Shown: positions 1 through 6,550 of the stretch, in pieces | Position numbering within the stretch: position 1 is the stretch's first letter | How the letters are laid out: each line of letters opens with the position of its first letter | Assembly: GCA_045652425.1 (NCBI GenBank) | Contig: JAZRUG010000046.1 | Span: forward strand, 1-11,247 | Direction of reading: 5' to 3' | From: RGIG1995 sp045652425 | GTDB lineage: Bacteria > Bacillota > Clostridia > Oscillospirales > CAG-272 | DNA length: 11,247 nucleotides | Position numbers and translations under genes: made by a program | Notes under the pieces: model-generated | The model's input: the letters and a program-made list of their open reading frames with translations, nothing else | What the model was told of the DNA's origin: nothing | Database searches by the model: none

Positions 1-20
1 CACCACAGCGAAAGCTGATA

Positions 21-136
<116 letters not shown>

Positions 137-138
137 AC

Positions 139-169
139 AAAAAACCATCTCATTTGAGATGGTTTTTTT
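139..169 (+). terminator. Bidirectional terminator between 5S rRNA and the ZIP gene
   Basis: CCATCTC (145-151) pairs with GAGATGG (156-162) across a 4-nt loop. The stem is flanked by an A-run on the left and a T-run on the right, so it gives a hairpin plus U-tract on both strands. It ends the 5S transcript on the plus strand and can end the convergent ZIP gene transcript on the minus strand. Confidence 0.9.
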
Positions 170-241
170 CGTTGTATAAAATCTTTTTCTTATTCTCTTT
201 TTCGTGGGATTGTGATTAGCATATAATAAGTTGTATACTGT

Positions 242-1045
242 TTATCCCAACATTACATCGAGCAGCATCATTACCGCAAAACCTAATATAATGCCCATTG
301 TTGCAATATATGGCTGTTCCTTTTGCTCTCTTTGGCATTCGGGTATAAGTTCGTGTACTGCAACTAATATCATAGCTCCAGCTGCAAATGATAACGCATA
401 AGGTAATATTACTTCTATATATATTACTAATGCTGCGCCTATTATCCCTGCAATCGGTTCAACCATTCCCGATGCCTGACCTAAAAAGAAGCTTTTTCTT
501 TTTGAATATCCTTCTCGTCTTAACGGAACAGACACGGCAGCTCCCTCGGGAAAATTTTGCAGTCCTATACCAACTGCAACTGATATTGCTCCCATAAGAT
601 TTTCGCTTGAATATCCTTCTTTTTGTAACGCCCCAAATGCTACTCCAACGGCTAAACCCTCGGGAATATTATGCAGTGTAATTGATAACACGAGCATAAT
701 TATTCTTTGTAATCGCTCACTGGGTTTCTTTTCTGTATTATCTGCTCTTTTTCTTGCTAATGTTACTATTTTATCTGATATCCATATAAAAAGTGCACCC
801 AATATAAATCCTATCGTCGTTACTATATATGCGGGTATATGTGAGTAAATTTCTGCTCGTTCTATTGCTGGTTTAAGTAATGACCAAAAACTAGCTGCTA
901 TCATAACACCGGAAGCGAAACCGAGCATCATATTTAACCATTTTTTGTTTGGGGATGTAAAAAATATAACAGTTCCTGCGCCTAGCGCTGTTACAAACCA
1001 TGTACCAAGCGTTGCTATAAACGCCATTATAACATAATTATTCAT
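242..1045 (-). CDS. ZIP family divalent metal (zinc) transporter
   Basis: Predicted cytoplasmic-membrane importer of zinc or related divalent cations, of the ZIP/GufA/ZupT type. The protein has 267 residues, normal for bacterial ZIPs, with about eight hydrophobic segments. The two metal-binding signatures are visible: HNIPEG (125-130) and QNFPEG (163-168), in the positions of TM4 and TM5 in this family. HELIPE (231-236) and the QASGMVEP segment (190-197) are also typical. A hydrophilic, basic loop (about 97-112) precedes TM4. The start is the ATG at 1045, because AAGGAGG lies six bases upstream; a longer reading frame to 1147 would cross the neighbour's terminator. It is a single gene with no partner that would reveal the metal. 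A palindrome upstream may be its operator. The family call is firm; the metal is inferred. Confidence 0.92.
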   Translation of the reverse strand: MNNYVIMAFIATLGTWFVTALGAGTVIFFTSPNKKWLNMMLGFASGVMIAASFWSLLKPAIERAEIYSHIPAYIVTTIGFILGALFIWISDKIVTLARKRADNTEKKPSERLQRIIMLVLSITLHNIPEGLAVGVAFGALQKEGYSSENLMGAISVAVGIGLQNFPEGAAVSVPLRREGYSKRKSFFLGQASGMVEPIAGIIGAALVIYIEVILPYALSFAAGAMILVAVHELIPECQREQKEQPYIATMGIILGFAVMMLLDVMLG

Positions 1046-1070
1046 ATTGTACCTCCTTATATTATTATAT

Positions 1071-1089
1071 ACCGTATGTTTTATACGGT
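1071..1089 (-). promoter_or_regulatory. Palindrome in the upstream region of the ZIP gene (possible operator)
   Basis: ACCGTAT (1071-1077) and ATACGGT (1083-1089) are perfect 7-bp arms around a 5-base centre, 26 bases upstream of the ZIP start codon. On the minus strand a TATAAT sequence follows directly (1065-1070), so a regulator bound here would overlap the promoter. No convincing -35 box was found. The RNA could also form a hairpin in the leader. A metal-responsive repressor or activator is a reasonable guess but is not shown. Confidence 0.45.
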
Positions 1090-1116
1090 GCATTGAGGCA
1101 CAATTTGCTCTGTTGT

Positions 1117-1146
1117 AAAAAAAATGTGTGGACTTTTGCCCACACA
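1117..1146 (-). terminator. Terminator of the 4,6-dehydratase gene
   Basis: On the minus strand TGTGTGG (from 1146 to 1140) pairs with CCACACA (1131 to 1125) around an 8-base loop and is followed by eight T residues (1124-1117). It starts 9 bases after the stop codon of the upstream gene. Confidence 0.85.
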
Positions 1147-1154
1147 CTTTGTAT

Positions 1155-3035
1155 TTATTCTTTTGGTGCTATAACGTACGTTGGTACGATTTCTTTTACA
1201 AGTGAACGCATATCTACGGAATCATCACACATACAATGTTTCATCTTATGCAGAACCCAGTAAAAATGTTCTTCGTCGAATACGATAGGTTGTCCTATGT
1301 GTATTAACTCGTTGTTCGTTGCTTTTAATCCCTCTTCGCCCATCAATAGCTCTTCGTATAATTTTTCACCTGGGCGAAGTCCTGTAAATTTAATATCAAT
1401 TTCTTTATAAGGCTCAAATCCGGAGAGTCTTATAAGATTTTCTGCAAGATCAAGTATCTTTACGGGTTTACCCATATCAAGAACAAATATCTCTCCGCCC
1501 TTTGCTGAAGCTCCTGCTTGAAGCACGAGTGAAACTGCCTCGGGAATAGTCATAAAGTATCTTATAATATCAGGGTGTGTTACCGTAACCGGTCCCCCAG
1601 CTTCTATCTGTTTCTTGAACAATGGAATAACCGAACCGTTACTACCAAGAACGTTTCCAAATCTTACGGCAACAAATTCTGTTTCTGATACACGGTTGAA
1701 GGCTTGTACTATCATTTCGCATATTCTTTTGCTTGCCCCCATAATGTTTGTGGGGTTTACAGCCTTGTCGGTGGAAATCAAAACAAATCTCTTAACTCTA
1801 AATTTATCTGCCATCTGTACGGCATTCAAAGTACCGAACACGTTATTTTTTATCGACTCATTCGGGCTGTCTTCCATCAGAGGAACGTGTTTATGAGCTG
1901 CGGCATGATATACTACGTCAGGTCTGTATTTTTCAAATACCATATCAAGACGCTTGTTATCTCTTACCGAACCGATAAGCGTTACAAGATCGAGCATAGG
2001 GTATTTTCTCTTTAATTCCAACTGGATTTCATACGCGTTATTTTCGTATATATCAAAAATTATAAGCTGTTTAGGGTTATACGCGGCAATCTGACGGCAC
2101 AATTCGCTTCCTATGGAGCCGCCTCCGCCTGTAACCATTACTACCTTGCCGCTTACGTAGTTCATAACGCAATCAAGGTCTATTTTTATCGGTTCTCTGC
2201 CGAGCAAATCTTCGATTTCAACGTTTCTTATCTGTCTGACGAACTCTTCTTTTTCTTCTGAATTATCTACCATTTGGTAAATTGAGGGCATAGTCTTAAC
2301 AAGACAGTTGGTTTTTGCGCATATACCAAGTATTTCCGTTTTATCCTTAACGGGACAAGAGGGAATAGCAAATATAATCTTTTTGATTCTGTATTTTTGT
2401 ACGTTCTCTTCAATAGAATATCTGTTTCCGACAACAGGAACGTTATTAAATAACATTCCTTTCTTCGTGTGGTCGTCATCAATTATACATCTTACCAAAT
2501 ATTCATCGCTATGCTTGAGGTTCATCTCTCTTATAAAGAGGAAGCATGCGTCTCCGGCGCCTATTATCATTGTGTTGTTGGTTTCTTCGTCACCGTTACT
2601 GAACAAAACTGTATTGTTTTTTCGCTCTAAATAGTAAATAACTATTCTGAACATAACGATAAATACAATAGAAATTACACCCGCAACAGTATGGACTTTT
2701 AAGTATTCTGCGGGAGTAAAACTCCTAAATGCAACCAACCCAACAGCAAGGTGAATAACATACGCTACCATTTGCGAAAATAACAACGCAATAATTAGTT
2801 TTGCCATTTCTTGTAACGACGAGTAGTACCAAATTATTTTATAAATATTCAAAACATAAAGAGAAAAAACATAAACAACCGCTTGTACAATCAATCCAAC
2901 TATAAAATTTGTAAAAATTGTTGAATTTTCAAAAAGGGAACCGAAGAAAATAAACTCGGAGAATAGCATAGCTATTACCGCGAGTAACATATCAGCAACG
3001 CGAAGTATATATGGCTTCCATTCGTTTATACGCAA
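1155..3035 (-). CDS. Membrane-anchored CapD/WbpM/PglF-type nucleotide-sugar 4,6-dehydratase
   Basis: Likely converts UDP-N-acetylglucosamine to a UDP-4-keto-6-deoxy sugar for surface glycan, capsule or glycoprotein synthesis. With 626 residues it has the full length of the long form. Four N-terminal membrane segments (about 12-32, 43-63, 80-100, 116-136) precede a Rossmann-like CoA-binding domain (MIIGAGDA, 156-163). A second, catalytic SDR domain has the NAD loop TGGGGSIGSE (302-311). The family's active-site stretch STDKAVNPTNIMGASK (421-436) carries Met432 where classical SDRs have Tyr, with Lys436; Asp423 and Lys424 are also present. RFGNVLGS and LRPGEKLYEE follow. I chose the TTG at 3035 because AAAGGGGTG lies six bases upstream; a TTG at 3053 would start before that site. 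The gene stands alone, without the glycosyltransferase cluster these enzymes often belong to, so the glycan is unknown. Confidence 0.9.
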   Translation of the reverse strand: MRINEWKPYILRVADMLLAVIAMLFSEFIFFGSLFENSTIFTNFIVGLIVQAVVYVFSLYVLNIYKIIWYYSSLQEMAKLIIALLFSQMVAYVIHLAVGLVAFRSFTPAEYLKVHTVAGVISIVFIVMFRIVIYYLERKNNTVLFSNGDEETNNTMIIGAGDACFLFIREMNLKHSDEYLVRCIIDDDHTKKGMLFNNVPVVGNRYSIEENVQKYRIKKIIFAIPSCPVKDKTEILGICAKTNCLVKTMPSIYQMVDNSEEKEEFVRQIRNVEIEDLLGREPIKIDLDCVMNYVSGKVVMVTGGGGSIGSELCRQIAAYNPKQLIIFDIYENNAYEIQLELKRKYPMLDLVTLIGSVRDNKRLDMVFEKYRPDVVYHAAAHKHVPLMEDSPNESIKNNVFGTLNAVQMADKFRVKRFVLISTDKAVNPTNIMGASKRICEMIVQAFNRVSETEFVAVRFGNVLGSNGSVIPLFKKQIEAGGPVTVTHPDIIRYFMTIPEAVSLVLQAGASAKGGEIFVLDMGKPVKILDLAENLIRLSGFEPYKEIDIKFTGLRPGEKLYEELLMGEEGLKATNNELIHIGQPIVFDEEHFYWVLHKMKHCMCDDSVDMRSLVKEIVPTYVIAPKE

Positions 3036-3075
3036 AAAAAACACCCCTTTCAAAAAGTGAGTCTACATTATTTAT

Positions 3076-3104
3076 ATTATATACTTCTTTTTTGTTTTTG
3101 TAAA
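3076..3104 (-). promoter_or_regulatory. Sigma-A promoter of the 4,6-dehydratase gene
   Basis: Minus strand: -35 TTTACA (3104-3099), 17-bp A-rich spacer, -10 TATAAT (3081-3076). It lies about 40 bases upstream of the chosen TTG start. Confidence 0.8.
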
Positions 3105-3179
3105 CCCCTATTCGAAATTATTTCACAAATCACATATACAGTATTCGCTGTTATTTCTTACAATAACTTTTTTATCGAC

Positions 3180-3206
3180 AAAAAAACTCCCCTAATTAAA
3201 GGGGAG
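3180..3206 (-). terminator. Terminator of the aspartate kinase gene
   Basis: Minus strand: CTCCCCT (3206-3200) pairs with AGGGGAG (3193-3187) around a 6-base loop and is followed by seven T residues (3186-3180). It lies 27 bases after the stop codon. Confidence 0.9.
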
Positions 3207-3232
3207 CCTTTGATGTGTAATTTTTAATTAAC

Positions 3233-4561
3233 TTATTTTACAAATTCCTCATAAATTGCCTTCATTGCAATTTCGAGGTCCTTTTCGTCAACTCCGACGA
3301 TTATGTTTAATTCGCTTGAGCCTTGGTCAATCATTCTGAGGTTGACTCCTGCCTTTGCGATTGCACCGAACACTCTCGCCGCGGTGCCTCTTTCACCAAC
3401 CATACCGCGTCCAACTACTGCAAGAAGGGCAAGATTATCTTCAATGTAAATGCAGTCGGGTTCAACTTCGCGACAAAGCTCATTTATAAGCTCATCTCTG
3501 TGGTTTTCAAGTTGACCTGTGCTGAGAACTACGCTCATGGTATCAATACCTGAAGGAAGGTGTTCAAATACCATATTATGTCTTTCGAACACTTCAAGAA
3601 CTTTTCTTCCAAAGCCTACTGCAGAGTTCATCATATCCTGCTCAAGAGTAATAACAGAGAAGTTCTTTTTACCTGCAATACCTGTAATGACGTGCTCGCT
3701 GTCAACCTTATCGGTCTTGGGAACGATAAGTGTACCGGGAGCATCGGGATCGTTTGTATTCTTAATCTGTACGGGAATACCAACTGTTCTTACGGGGAAG
3801 ATTGCATCTTCGTGAAGAACCGTTGCGCCCATATATGAAAGTTCGCGCAACTCTCTGTATGTTATAACCTCGATAGGTTTGGGGTTATCGATAATTCTCG
3901 GGTCAGCCATAAGGAAACCTGAAACGTCTGTCCAGTTTTCGTAAACATCAGCATCACACGCTCTTGCAACGATAGAACCGGTAATATCGGAACCGCCGCG
4001 GCTAAAGGTCTTGATTGTTCCGTCGGGCTTTGAACCGTAGAAGCCGGGGATAACTGCCTTTTCGTGAGTCTTGAGCAATCCCTTCAATACTGCGTTTGTC
4101 TTGTCTTCGTCAAACTTGCCGTCTTCCTTGAAGAAAATAACGTCTGCAGCGTCTATAAACTCAAATCCGAGATAAGCCGCCAAAATCTTACCGTTGAGGA
4201 ATTCACCACGGCTTGCAGCATAATCGCTTCCGGATTTGTTTTTTATATTATTCTTTACAATTTCAAAATCTTCTTCAAGTGAAAAATCGGTCAAACCGAG
4301 TCCCTGAATAATCTCGTTATATCTTTTCTTGATTCCGTCAAAATATACGTCAATGGATTCATTCCTTTCTGCAAGTGAATTACACTTGTAAAGCATATCG
4401 GTTACCTTAACGTCATCCTTATATCTCTTACCCGGTGCGGAGGGTACAACATATCTTCTGTTTTCGTCGGAAAGTATAATATTGGCAACTTTTTTGAACT
4501 GATTAGCGTCACTGAGTGAACTGCCGCCAAACTTTACCGTCTTTATGTGATCTCTTTTCAC
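3233..4561 (-). CDS. Aspartate kinase (monofunctional)
   Basis: Cytoplasmic enzyme that phosphorylates L-aspartate to aspartyl phosphate, the first step toward lysine, threonine, methionine and, in many Firmicutes, diaminopimelate for peptidoglycan. With 442 residues it is the length of a monofunctional enzyme with a regulatory tail. The kinase domain shows KFGGSS (10-15), a phosphate-binding SAPG (41-44), TFSRGGSDITG (185-195) and TDVSGFLMADPR (211-222). Two C-terminal ACT domains follow (about 299-360 and 378-442); the second holds GRGMVGERGTAARVF, and the fold usually binds lysine or threonine for feedback control. The start is a GTG at 4561 with AAGGAGAG close upstream. It has its own strong promoter and terminator, and no other aspartate-pathway gene is in the window. 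Which amino acid inhibits it cannot be told here. Confidence 0.96.
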   Translation of the reverse strand: MKRDHIKTVKFGGSSLSDANQFKKVANIILSDENRRYVVPSAPGKRYKDDVKVTDMLYKCNSLAERNESIDVYFDGIKKRYNEIIQGLGLTDFSLEEDFEIVKNNIKNKSGSDYAASRGEFLNGKILAAYLGFEFIDAADVIFFKEDGKFDEDKTNAVLKGLLKTHEKAVIPGFYGSKPDGTIKTFSRGGSDITGSIVARACDADVYENWTDVSGFLMADPRIIDNPKPIEVITYRELRELSYMGATVLHEDAIFPVRTVGIPVQIKNTNDPDAPGTLIVPKTDKVDSEHVITGIAGKKNFSVITLEQDMMNSAVGFGRKVLEVFERHNMVFEHLPSGIDTMSVVLSTGQLENHRDELINELCREVEPDCIYIEDNLALLAVVGRGMVGERGTAARVFGAIAKAGVNLRMIDQGSSELNIIVGVDEKDLEIAMKAIYEEFVK

Positions 4562-4595
4562 AACACTCTCTCCTTTTTAACTAAATATACATTAC

Positions 4596-4624
4596 ATTAT
4601 ATGTCAATTTAACCGATTTGTCAA
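4596..4624 (-). promoter_or_regulatory. Consensus sigma-A promoter of the aspartate kinase gene
   Basis: Minus strand: -35 TTGACA (4624-4619) and -10 TATAAT (4601-4596), both perfect consensus, with an ideal 17-bp spacer. The leader to the GTG start is short (about 30 bases), which leaves no room for a lysine riboswitch. Confidence 0.93.
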
Positions 4625-4712
4625 CATTTAACGAAGCAAAATAATCATTTTTTAGGCTTAATACGCCGTTTTTTTAGCATATTTTTCTCCATTTGTGAAT
4701 ATATTGGTTTCA

Positions 4713-4718
4713 TATAAT
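4713..4718 (+). promoter_or_regulatory. Possible -10 box for the leader ORF and M50 protease
   Basis: TATAAT at 4713-4718 would place the transcript start near 4725, just ahead of the ribosome site GAAGAGG (4731-4737). No good -35 hexamer is seen at 16-18 bp, so the sigma factor is uncertain. I tested sporulation sigma-E and sigma-K patterns from memory and the spacing did not fit. Confidence 0.4.
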
Positions 4719-4744
4719 AATTTTGCGAAAGAAGAGGTTACTCT

Positions 4745-4813
4745 TTGAAAAAAATATTGCTCTTTCTAATCTTCACGATTGTTCTTATGGCGGTGGTATA
4801 CCTTGGGAAATAA
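4745..4813 (+). CDS. Short hydrophobic leader ORF overlapping the M50 protease gene
   Basis: A 22-codon ORF with a TTG start seven bases after GAAGAGG (4731-4737). It encodes two lysines followed by an unbroken hydrophobic stretch (MKKILLFLIFTIVLMAVVYL) and ends GK, which looks like a single membrane helix or signal-like peptide. It is read in another frame from the protease gene and overlaps its likely start by 11 bases. The protease has no good ribosome site of its own, so this ORF may serve mainly for translational coupling. It could also be a small membrane protein partner of the protease. Too short for homology; existence as a product is inferred. Confidence 0.45.
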   Translation: MKKILLFLIFTIVLMAVVYLGK

Positions 4814-5384
4814 ACCTCTTGTAAAATTTGCTTTTCCAACTATAGTCTTTTTCGTTTTGCTTGGCGCCTTGGGGAGAAGTTATATTTATTTTCTTCCTTT
4901 TGTTGCCGCCCTACTTCACGAGATGGGGCACCTTCTTGTAATGTTTGTTTGCCGTCAGCCGTTAAAGCAGATAACAGTTTTGCCTTTTGGAGTTGATATA
5001 AAAAAAGCTCCCTATATTTCATCATATAAAGCCGATATAGCTGTAAGCTCGGCGGGGATAATTGTTAATATTATTATGATAGTATTGTGTAAAACCTTTC
5101 CTGAAAGCTTGGCGGTGGAGTATTTTAAGCAGAGTAATATCGTTCTCTTTGGAATAAACGTTTTACCCATAAAAACGCTCGACGGCGGACAGATACTTGA
5201 AAAACTGCTTTTGCTTTTTTTGCCGCCCGATACGGTTGAAAAGGTTATGAGTATCTGTTCGTTTATTTGTATTTTTCTTGTAGGGAGTCTGGCGGTATGG
5301 GTTTTGTTCTATTCGGGATATAATTTTACCTTGCTCTTTATGTGTATGTATCTTTTTGTCGGTCTGTTTTTGAAAAGACGGTAA
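4803..5384 (+). CDS. Site-2 (M50, SpoIVFB-like) intramembrane metalloprotease
   Basis: Predicted zinc protease that cuts substrates inside the cytoplasmic membrane. The 193-residue protein is nearly all hydrophobic, with about five or six membrane segments. The zinc motif HEMGH (39-43) lies in a membrane segment. The LPFGVDI stretch (60-66) matches the SpoIVFB-type re-entrant region, and NVLPIKTLDGGQ (119-130) is the second motif, whose Asp127 is the third zinc ligand. It lacks the CBS domain of longer family members and there is no SpoIVFA-like partner next to it, so a sporulation role is not supported. The frame is open from a TTG at 4779 without a ribosome site; I prefer the TTG at 4803, where the overlapping leader ORF could deliver ribosomes. 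The substrate is unknown. The gene lies divergent to the aspartate kinase gene. Confidence 0.85.
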   Translation: MGNKPLVKFAFPTIVFFVLLGALGRSYIYFLPFVAALLHEMGHLLVMFVCRQPLKQITVLPFGVDIKKAPYISSYKADIAVSSAGIIVNIIMIVLCKTFPESLAVEYFKQSNIVLFGINVLPIKTLDGGQILEKLLLLFLPPDTVEKVMSICSFICIFLVGSLAVWVLFYSGYNFTLLFMCMYLFVGLFLKRR

Positions 5385-5574
5385 AAAGTAGAAGTTTTTT
5401 TCTTGAAAGATTTAAGTGAAAAAGTTGTACAGAAACAAGCAATTTTTTAGTAATACCACTATTGTTTGAAATATGATGTTTTTGCAACACGCCTTACTAA
5501 AAACCAAAATTAACCTCCGTCATAGAATGATATCAGGGTAAAGAAAAAAAGCTTTCCCTGAAAGGAGGTTAACT
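5385..5574 (+). promoter_or_regulatory. Foldable 5' leader of the Cys-rich miniprotein, able to hide its ribosome site
   Basis: This 190-base gap has no gene. TTTTTAGTAA (5444-5453) and TTACTAAAAA (5494-5503) form a perfect 10-bp inverted repeat. Further on, TTAACCTCC (5510-5518) is the exact complement of GGAGGTTAA (5564-5572), which contains the Shine-Dalgarno of the next ORF. Inside this outer stem, TCAT/ATGA (5520-5530) and CAGGG(T)AAAG/CTTTCCCTG (5534-5560) can form two hairpins, giving a three-way junction. I recognise no known riboswitch. No clear promoter was found; TTGCAA (5482-5487) with CAAAAT (5505-5510) at 17 bp is weak and would start the RNA after part of the fold. No strong terminator for the protease gene is visible. 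Confidence 0.5.
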
Positions 5575-5694
5575 ATGAACTGCTTGTGTAACCTTTTCGA
5601 CTGTGAAAATATCTGGGTTATTATCGCTATCTGCCTCGTGCTCTTCTTCCTTTGCAACTGTGGCGGAGGTTGTGGCTGTGGCTGCGGCAACTAA
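5575..5694 (+). CDS. Cys/Gly-rich 39-residue membrane miniprotein
   Basis: Not recognised with certainty. The ORF has a perfect AAAGGAGG site (5561-5568) six bases before its ATG and a GC-rich hairpin right after its stop, so it looks expressed. The N-terminal part (1-12) holds Cys3, Cys5 and Cys10. Residues 13-26 (IWVIIAICLVLFFL) form a hydrophobic helix. The tail (27-39) reads CNCGGGCGCGCGN, with five of the protein's nine cysteines. Short proteins of this layout occur in Clostridia and some are labelled 'high-cysteine' or 'chorion-class' proteins; I know no proven function. Metal binding at a membrane face, or a spore or envelope role, are guesses. A precursor of a modified peptide is less likely because no modifying enzyme is nearby. 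Confidence 0.75.
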   Translation: MNCLCNLFDCENIWVIIAICLVLFFLCNCGGGCGCGCGN

Positions 5695-5709
5695 TCTATA
5701 GATAAAGGG

Positions 5710-5736
5710 AATCCCCCCGCTGACGCGGGGGGATTT
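5710..5736 (+). terminator. GC-rich terminator after the Cys-rich miniprotein
   Basis: AATCCCCCCGC (5710-5720) and GCGGGGGGATT (5725-5735) pair perfectly over 11 bp around a TGAC loop. The T-tract is short (TTTCTGCT), so termination may depend mainly on the very stable stem. Confidence 0.75.
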
Positions 5737-5751
5737 CTGCTAATATGTAGT

Positions 5752-5782
5752 CGGAGGTTGTGGCTGCGGCTGCGGCAACTAA
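5752..5782 (+). pseudogene. Truncated second copy of the Cys-rich miniprotein tail
   Basis: Only the last ten codons of the miniprotein, including the stop, are repeated here. In this frame a TAA stop lies just upstream and there is no start codon or ribosome site, so it cannot be translated alone. It is a by-product of the 88-bp-offset duplication. Confidence 0.75.
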
Positions 5783-5855
5783 TCTATAGATAAAGGGAAT
5801 CCCCCCGCTGACGCGGGGGGATAACTGTTAAAATAGACAGACAAATACATAAAAC

Positions 5856-5891
5856 AAGCTTCCTTTTACGTAACAGAAAGGGAAGTTTTTT
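5856..5891 (+). terminator. Hairpin with T-tract at the left edge of palindromic element A
   Basis: CTTCCTTTT (from 5859) pairs imperfectly, with one bulge, with AAAGGGAAG (5877-5885) and is followed by six T residues (5886-5891). A similar hairpin stands before element B, so it may belong to the repeat rather than to a gene. Confidence 0.5.
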
Positions 5892-6216
5892 GTTACCTCA
5901 GTGTACATATATTGAGTGAGCAGAAACATTATCAAACCTCCATCTGAGGAGGGAGGTGGCTCGGCAATATTAAATAAGCATTAGAAAAGCAAATAATATT
6001 TGCCGAGAGGGAGGGAGAGAAAAACTTTAAATATTGGTGTCATTATCTCTGTGTACAGATAAAAATACTTAAATAAAAAAGTATATGTGCCTCGTGGGGG
6101 TGATAGCAAGACTTAATGCTTTTCTCTCCTTCCGTCACGCTACGCGTGCCACCTCCCTCGTCAGATGGAGGTAAGACAAAGTACCTGCTTGTTTTATGCT
6201 TTCGGACAGAGATAAT
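5892..6216. repeat. Long palindromic repeat element A (MITE/REP-like)
   Basis: The two halves are imperfect inverted repeats over the whole length. The left end GTTACCTCAGTGT matches the reverse complement of the right end ACAGAGATAAT region, and CCTCCATCTGAGGAGGGAGG on the left matches CCTCCCTCGTCAGATGGAGG on the right in reverse. The left arm folds on itself through CTCGGCAATATTA/TAATATTTGCCGAG (5959-6006); the right arm holds an ACGC/GCGT stem (6136-6147). The apex is a small ATACTT/AAGTAT hairpin (6065-6084). No transposase or other ORF is present. Element B is a diverged second copy. Confidence 0.85.
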
Positions 6217-6265
6217 GGGATCCTTCGACTACGGCAGTAAAAACTGCCTACGCTCAGGATGACTA
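6217..6265. repeat. REP-like palindrome (CCTTCGACT / CTCAGGATGAC type)
   Basis: A self-complementary unit starts GGGATCCTTCGACTACGG and ends CTACGCTCAGGATGAC. GGCAGT and ACTGCC close an AAAA loop, giving a long imperfect hairpin. It resembles an intergenic repeat type that I recall from Clostridia genomes. It abuts element A directly. Confidence 0.7.
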
Positions 6266-6297
6266 TTGTTTTTTGATTGTGCGAATATGAATAAGTG

Positions 6298-6424
6298 TGT
6301 CATTCTGAGTGGAGTGCCGTCAGGCGCGTAATCGAGAAATCTCCGTTTGTACAAGTCGTATATTTCTTTATTTGAAAGCACTATCCAAATTATTCCTCGG
6401 GCGTTGCCCGCGCTCGGAATGACA
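6298..6424. repeat. Composite REPIN-like element (two REP units in inverted order)
   Basis: The outer ends TGTCATTCTGAG (6298-6309) and CTCGGAATGACA (6413-6424) match 11 of 12 as inverted repeats. Just inside each end is its own hairpin: GTGCCG-TCA-GGCGCG on the left and CGGGC-GTT-GCCCG on the right. The unit is of the same family as the palindrome at 6217 and has no credible coding frame. Confidence 0.65.
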
Positions 6425-6474
6425 ATGTAATGAAGTTTGTGCAACCATTTTTTGCAGAAATAACTACACAAGTA

Positions 6475-6503
6475 TTTACTTTTTTGCACACTTATTATAT
6501 AAT
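6475..6503 (+). promoter_or_regulatory. Promoter of the leucine-rich-repeat/dockerin gene
   Basis: TTTACT (6475-6480), a 17-bp spacer and TATAAT (6498-6503), about 48 bases before the ATG. The -10 is perfect and the -35 matches 4 of 6. Confidence 0.6.
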
Positions 6504-6550
6504 TAACTATAAATAGTGTTTATTTACACGAAAGGTAAGGTAAAAGACTT

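Larger units (their letters stand above)
5664..5822 (+). repeat. Tandem duplication of the miniprotein's 3' end plus terminator
   Basis: Bases 5664-5734 recur at 5752-5822 with one mismatch (T versus C in the Gly-Cys codons), an offset of 88 bp. Each copy holds the GGCGCGCGN-stop coding tail, the following CTATAG region and the C6/G6 hairpin. The second hairpin (5799-5822) has lost the T-tract. Confidence 0.9.

Noticed and set aside
1046..1147. N-terminal extension of the ZIP transporter to 1147
   Set aside because: It would begin inside the terminator hairpin of the preceding gene, and a strong ribosome site marks the ATG at 1045.
4562..4595. Lysine riboswitch before aspartate kinase
   Set aside because: The consensus promoter lies only about 35 bases from the start codon, far too close for that long aptamer.
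4697..4718. Sporulation sigma-E or sigma-K promoter before the M50 protease
   Set aside because: GAATATA and CATATAAT look right one by one, but the spacing between them is seven bases, not about fourteen, and no sigma-K -35 fits.
5575..5694. Cys-rich ORF as a thiazole-type modified peptide precursor
   Set aside because: The tail is Gly/Cys-rich, but a membrane helix sits where a leader would be, and no cyclodehydratase, protease or exporter of such systems is next to it.
5892..6430. CRISPR array
   Set aside because: The repeats are inverted and of unequal length, with no regular spacers and no cas genes.
6229..6489. 86-codon open frame on the minus strand
   Set aside because: It lies inside REP-like palindromes and starts at the edge of the next gene's promoter. 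Such repeats give chance frames with recurring peptide text; there is no ribosome site.
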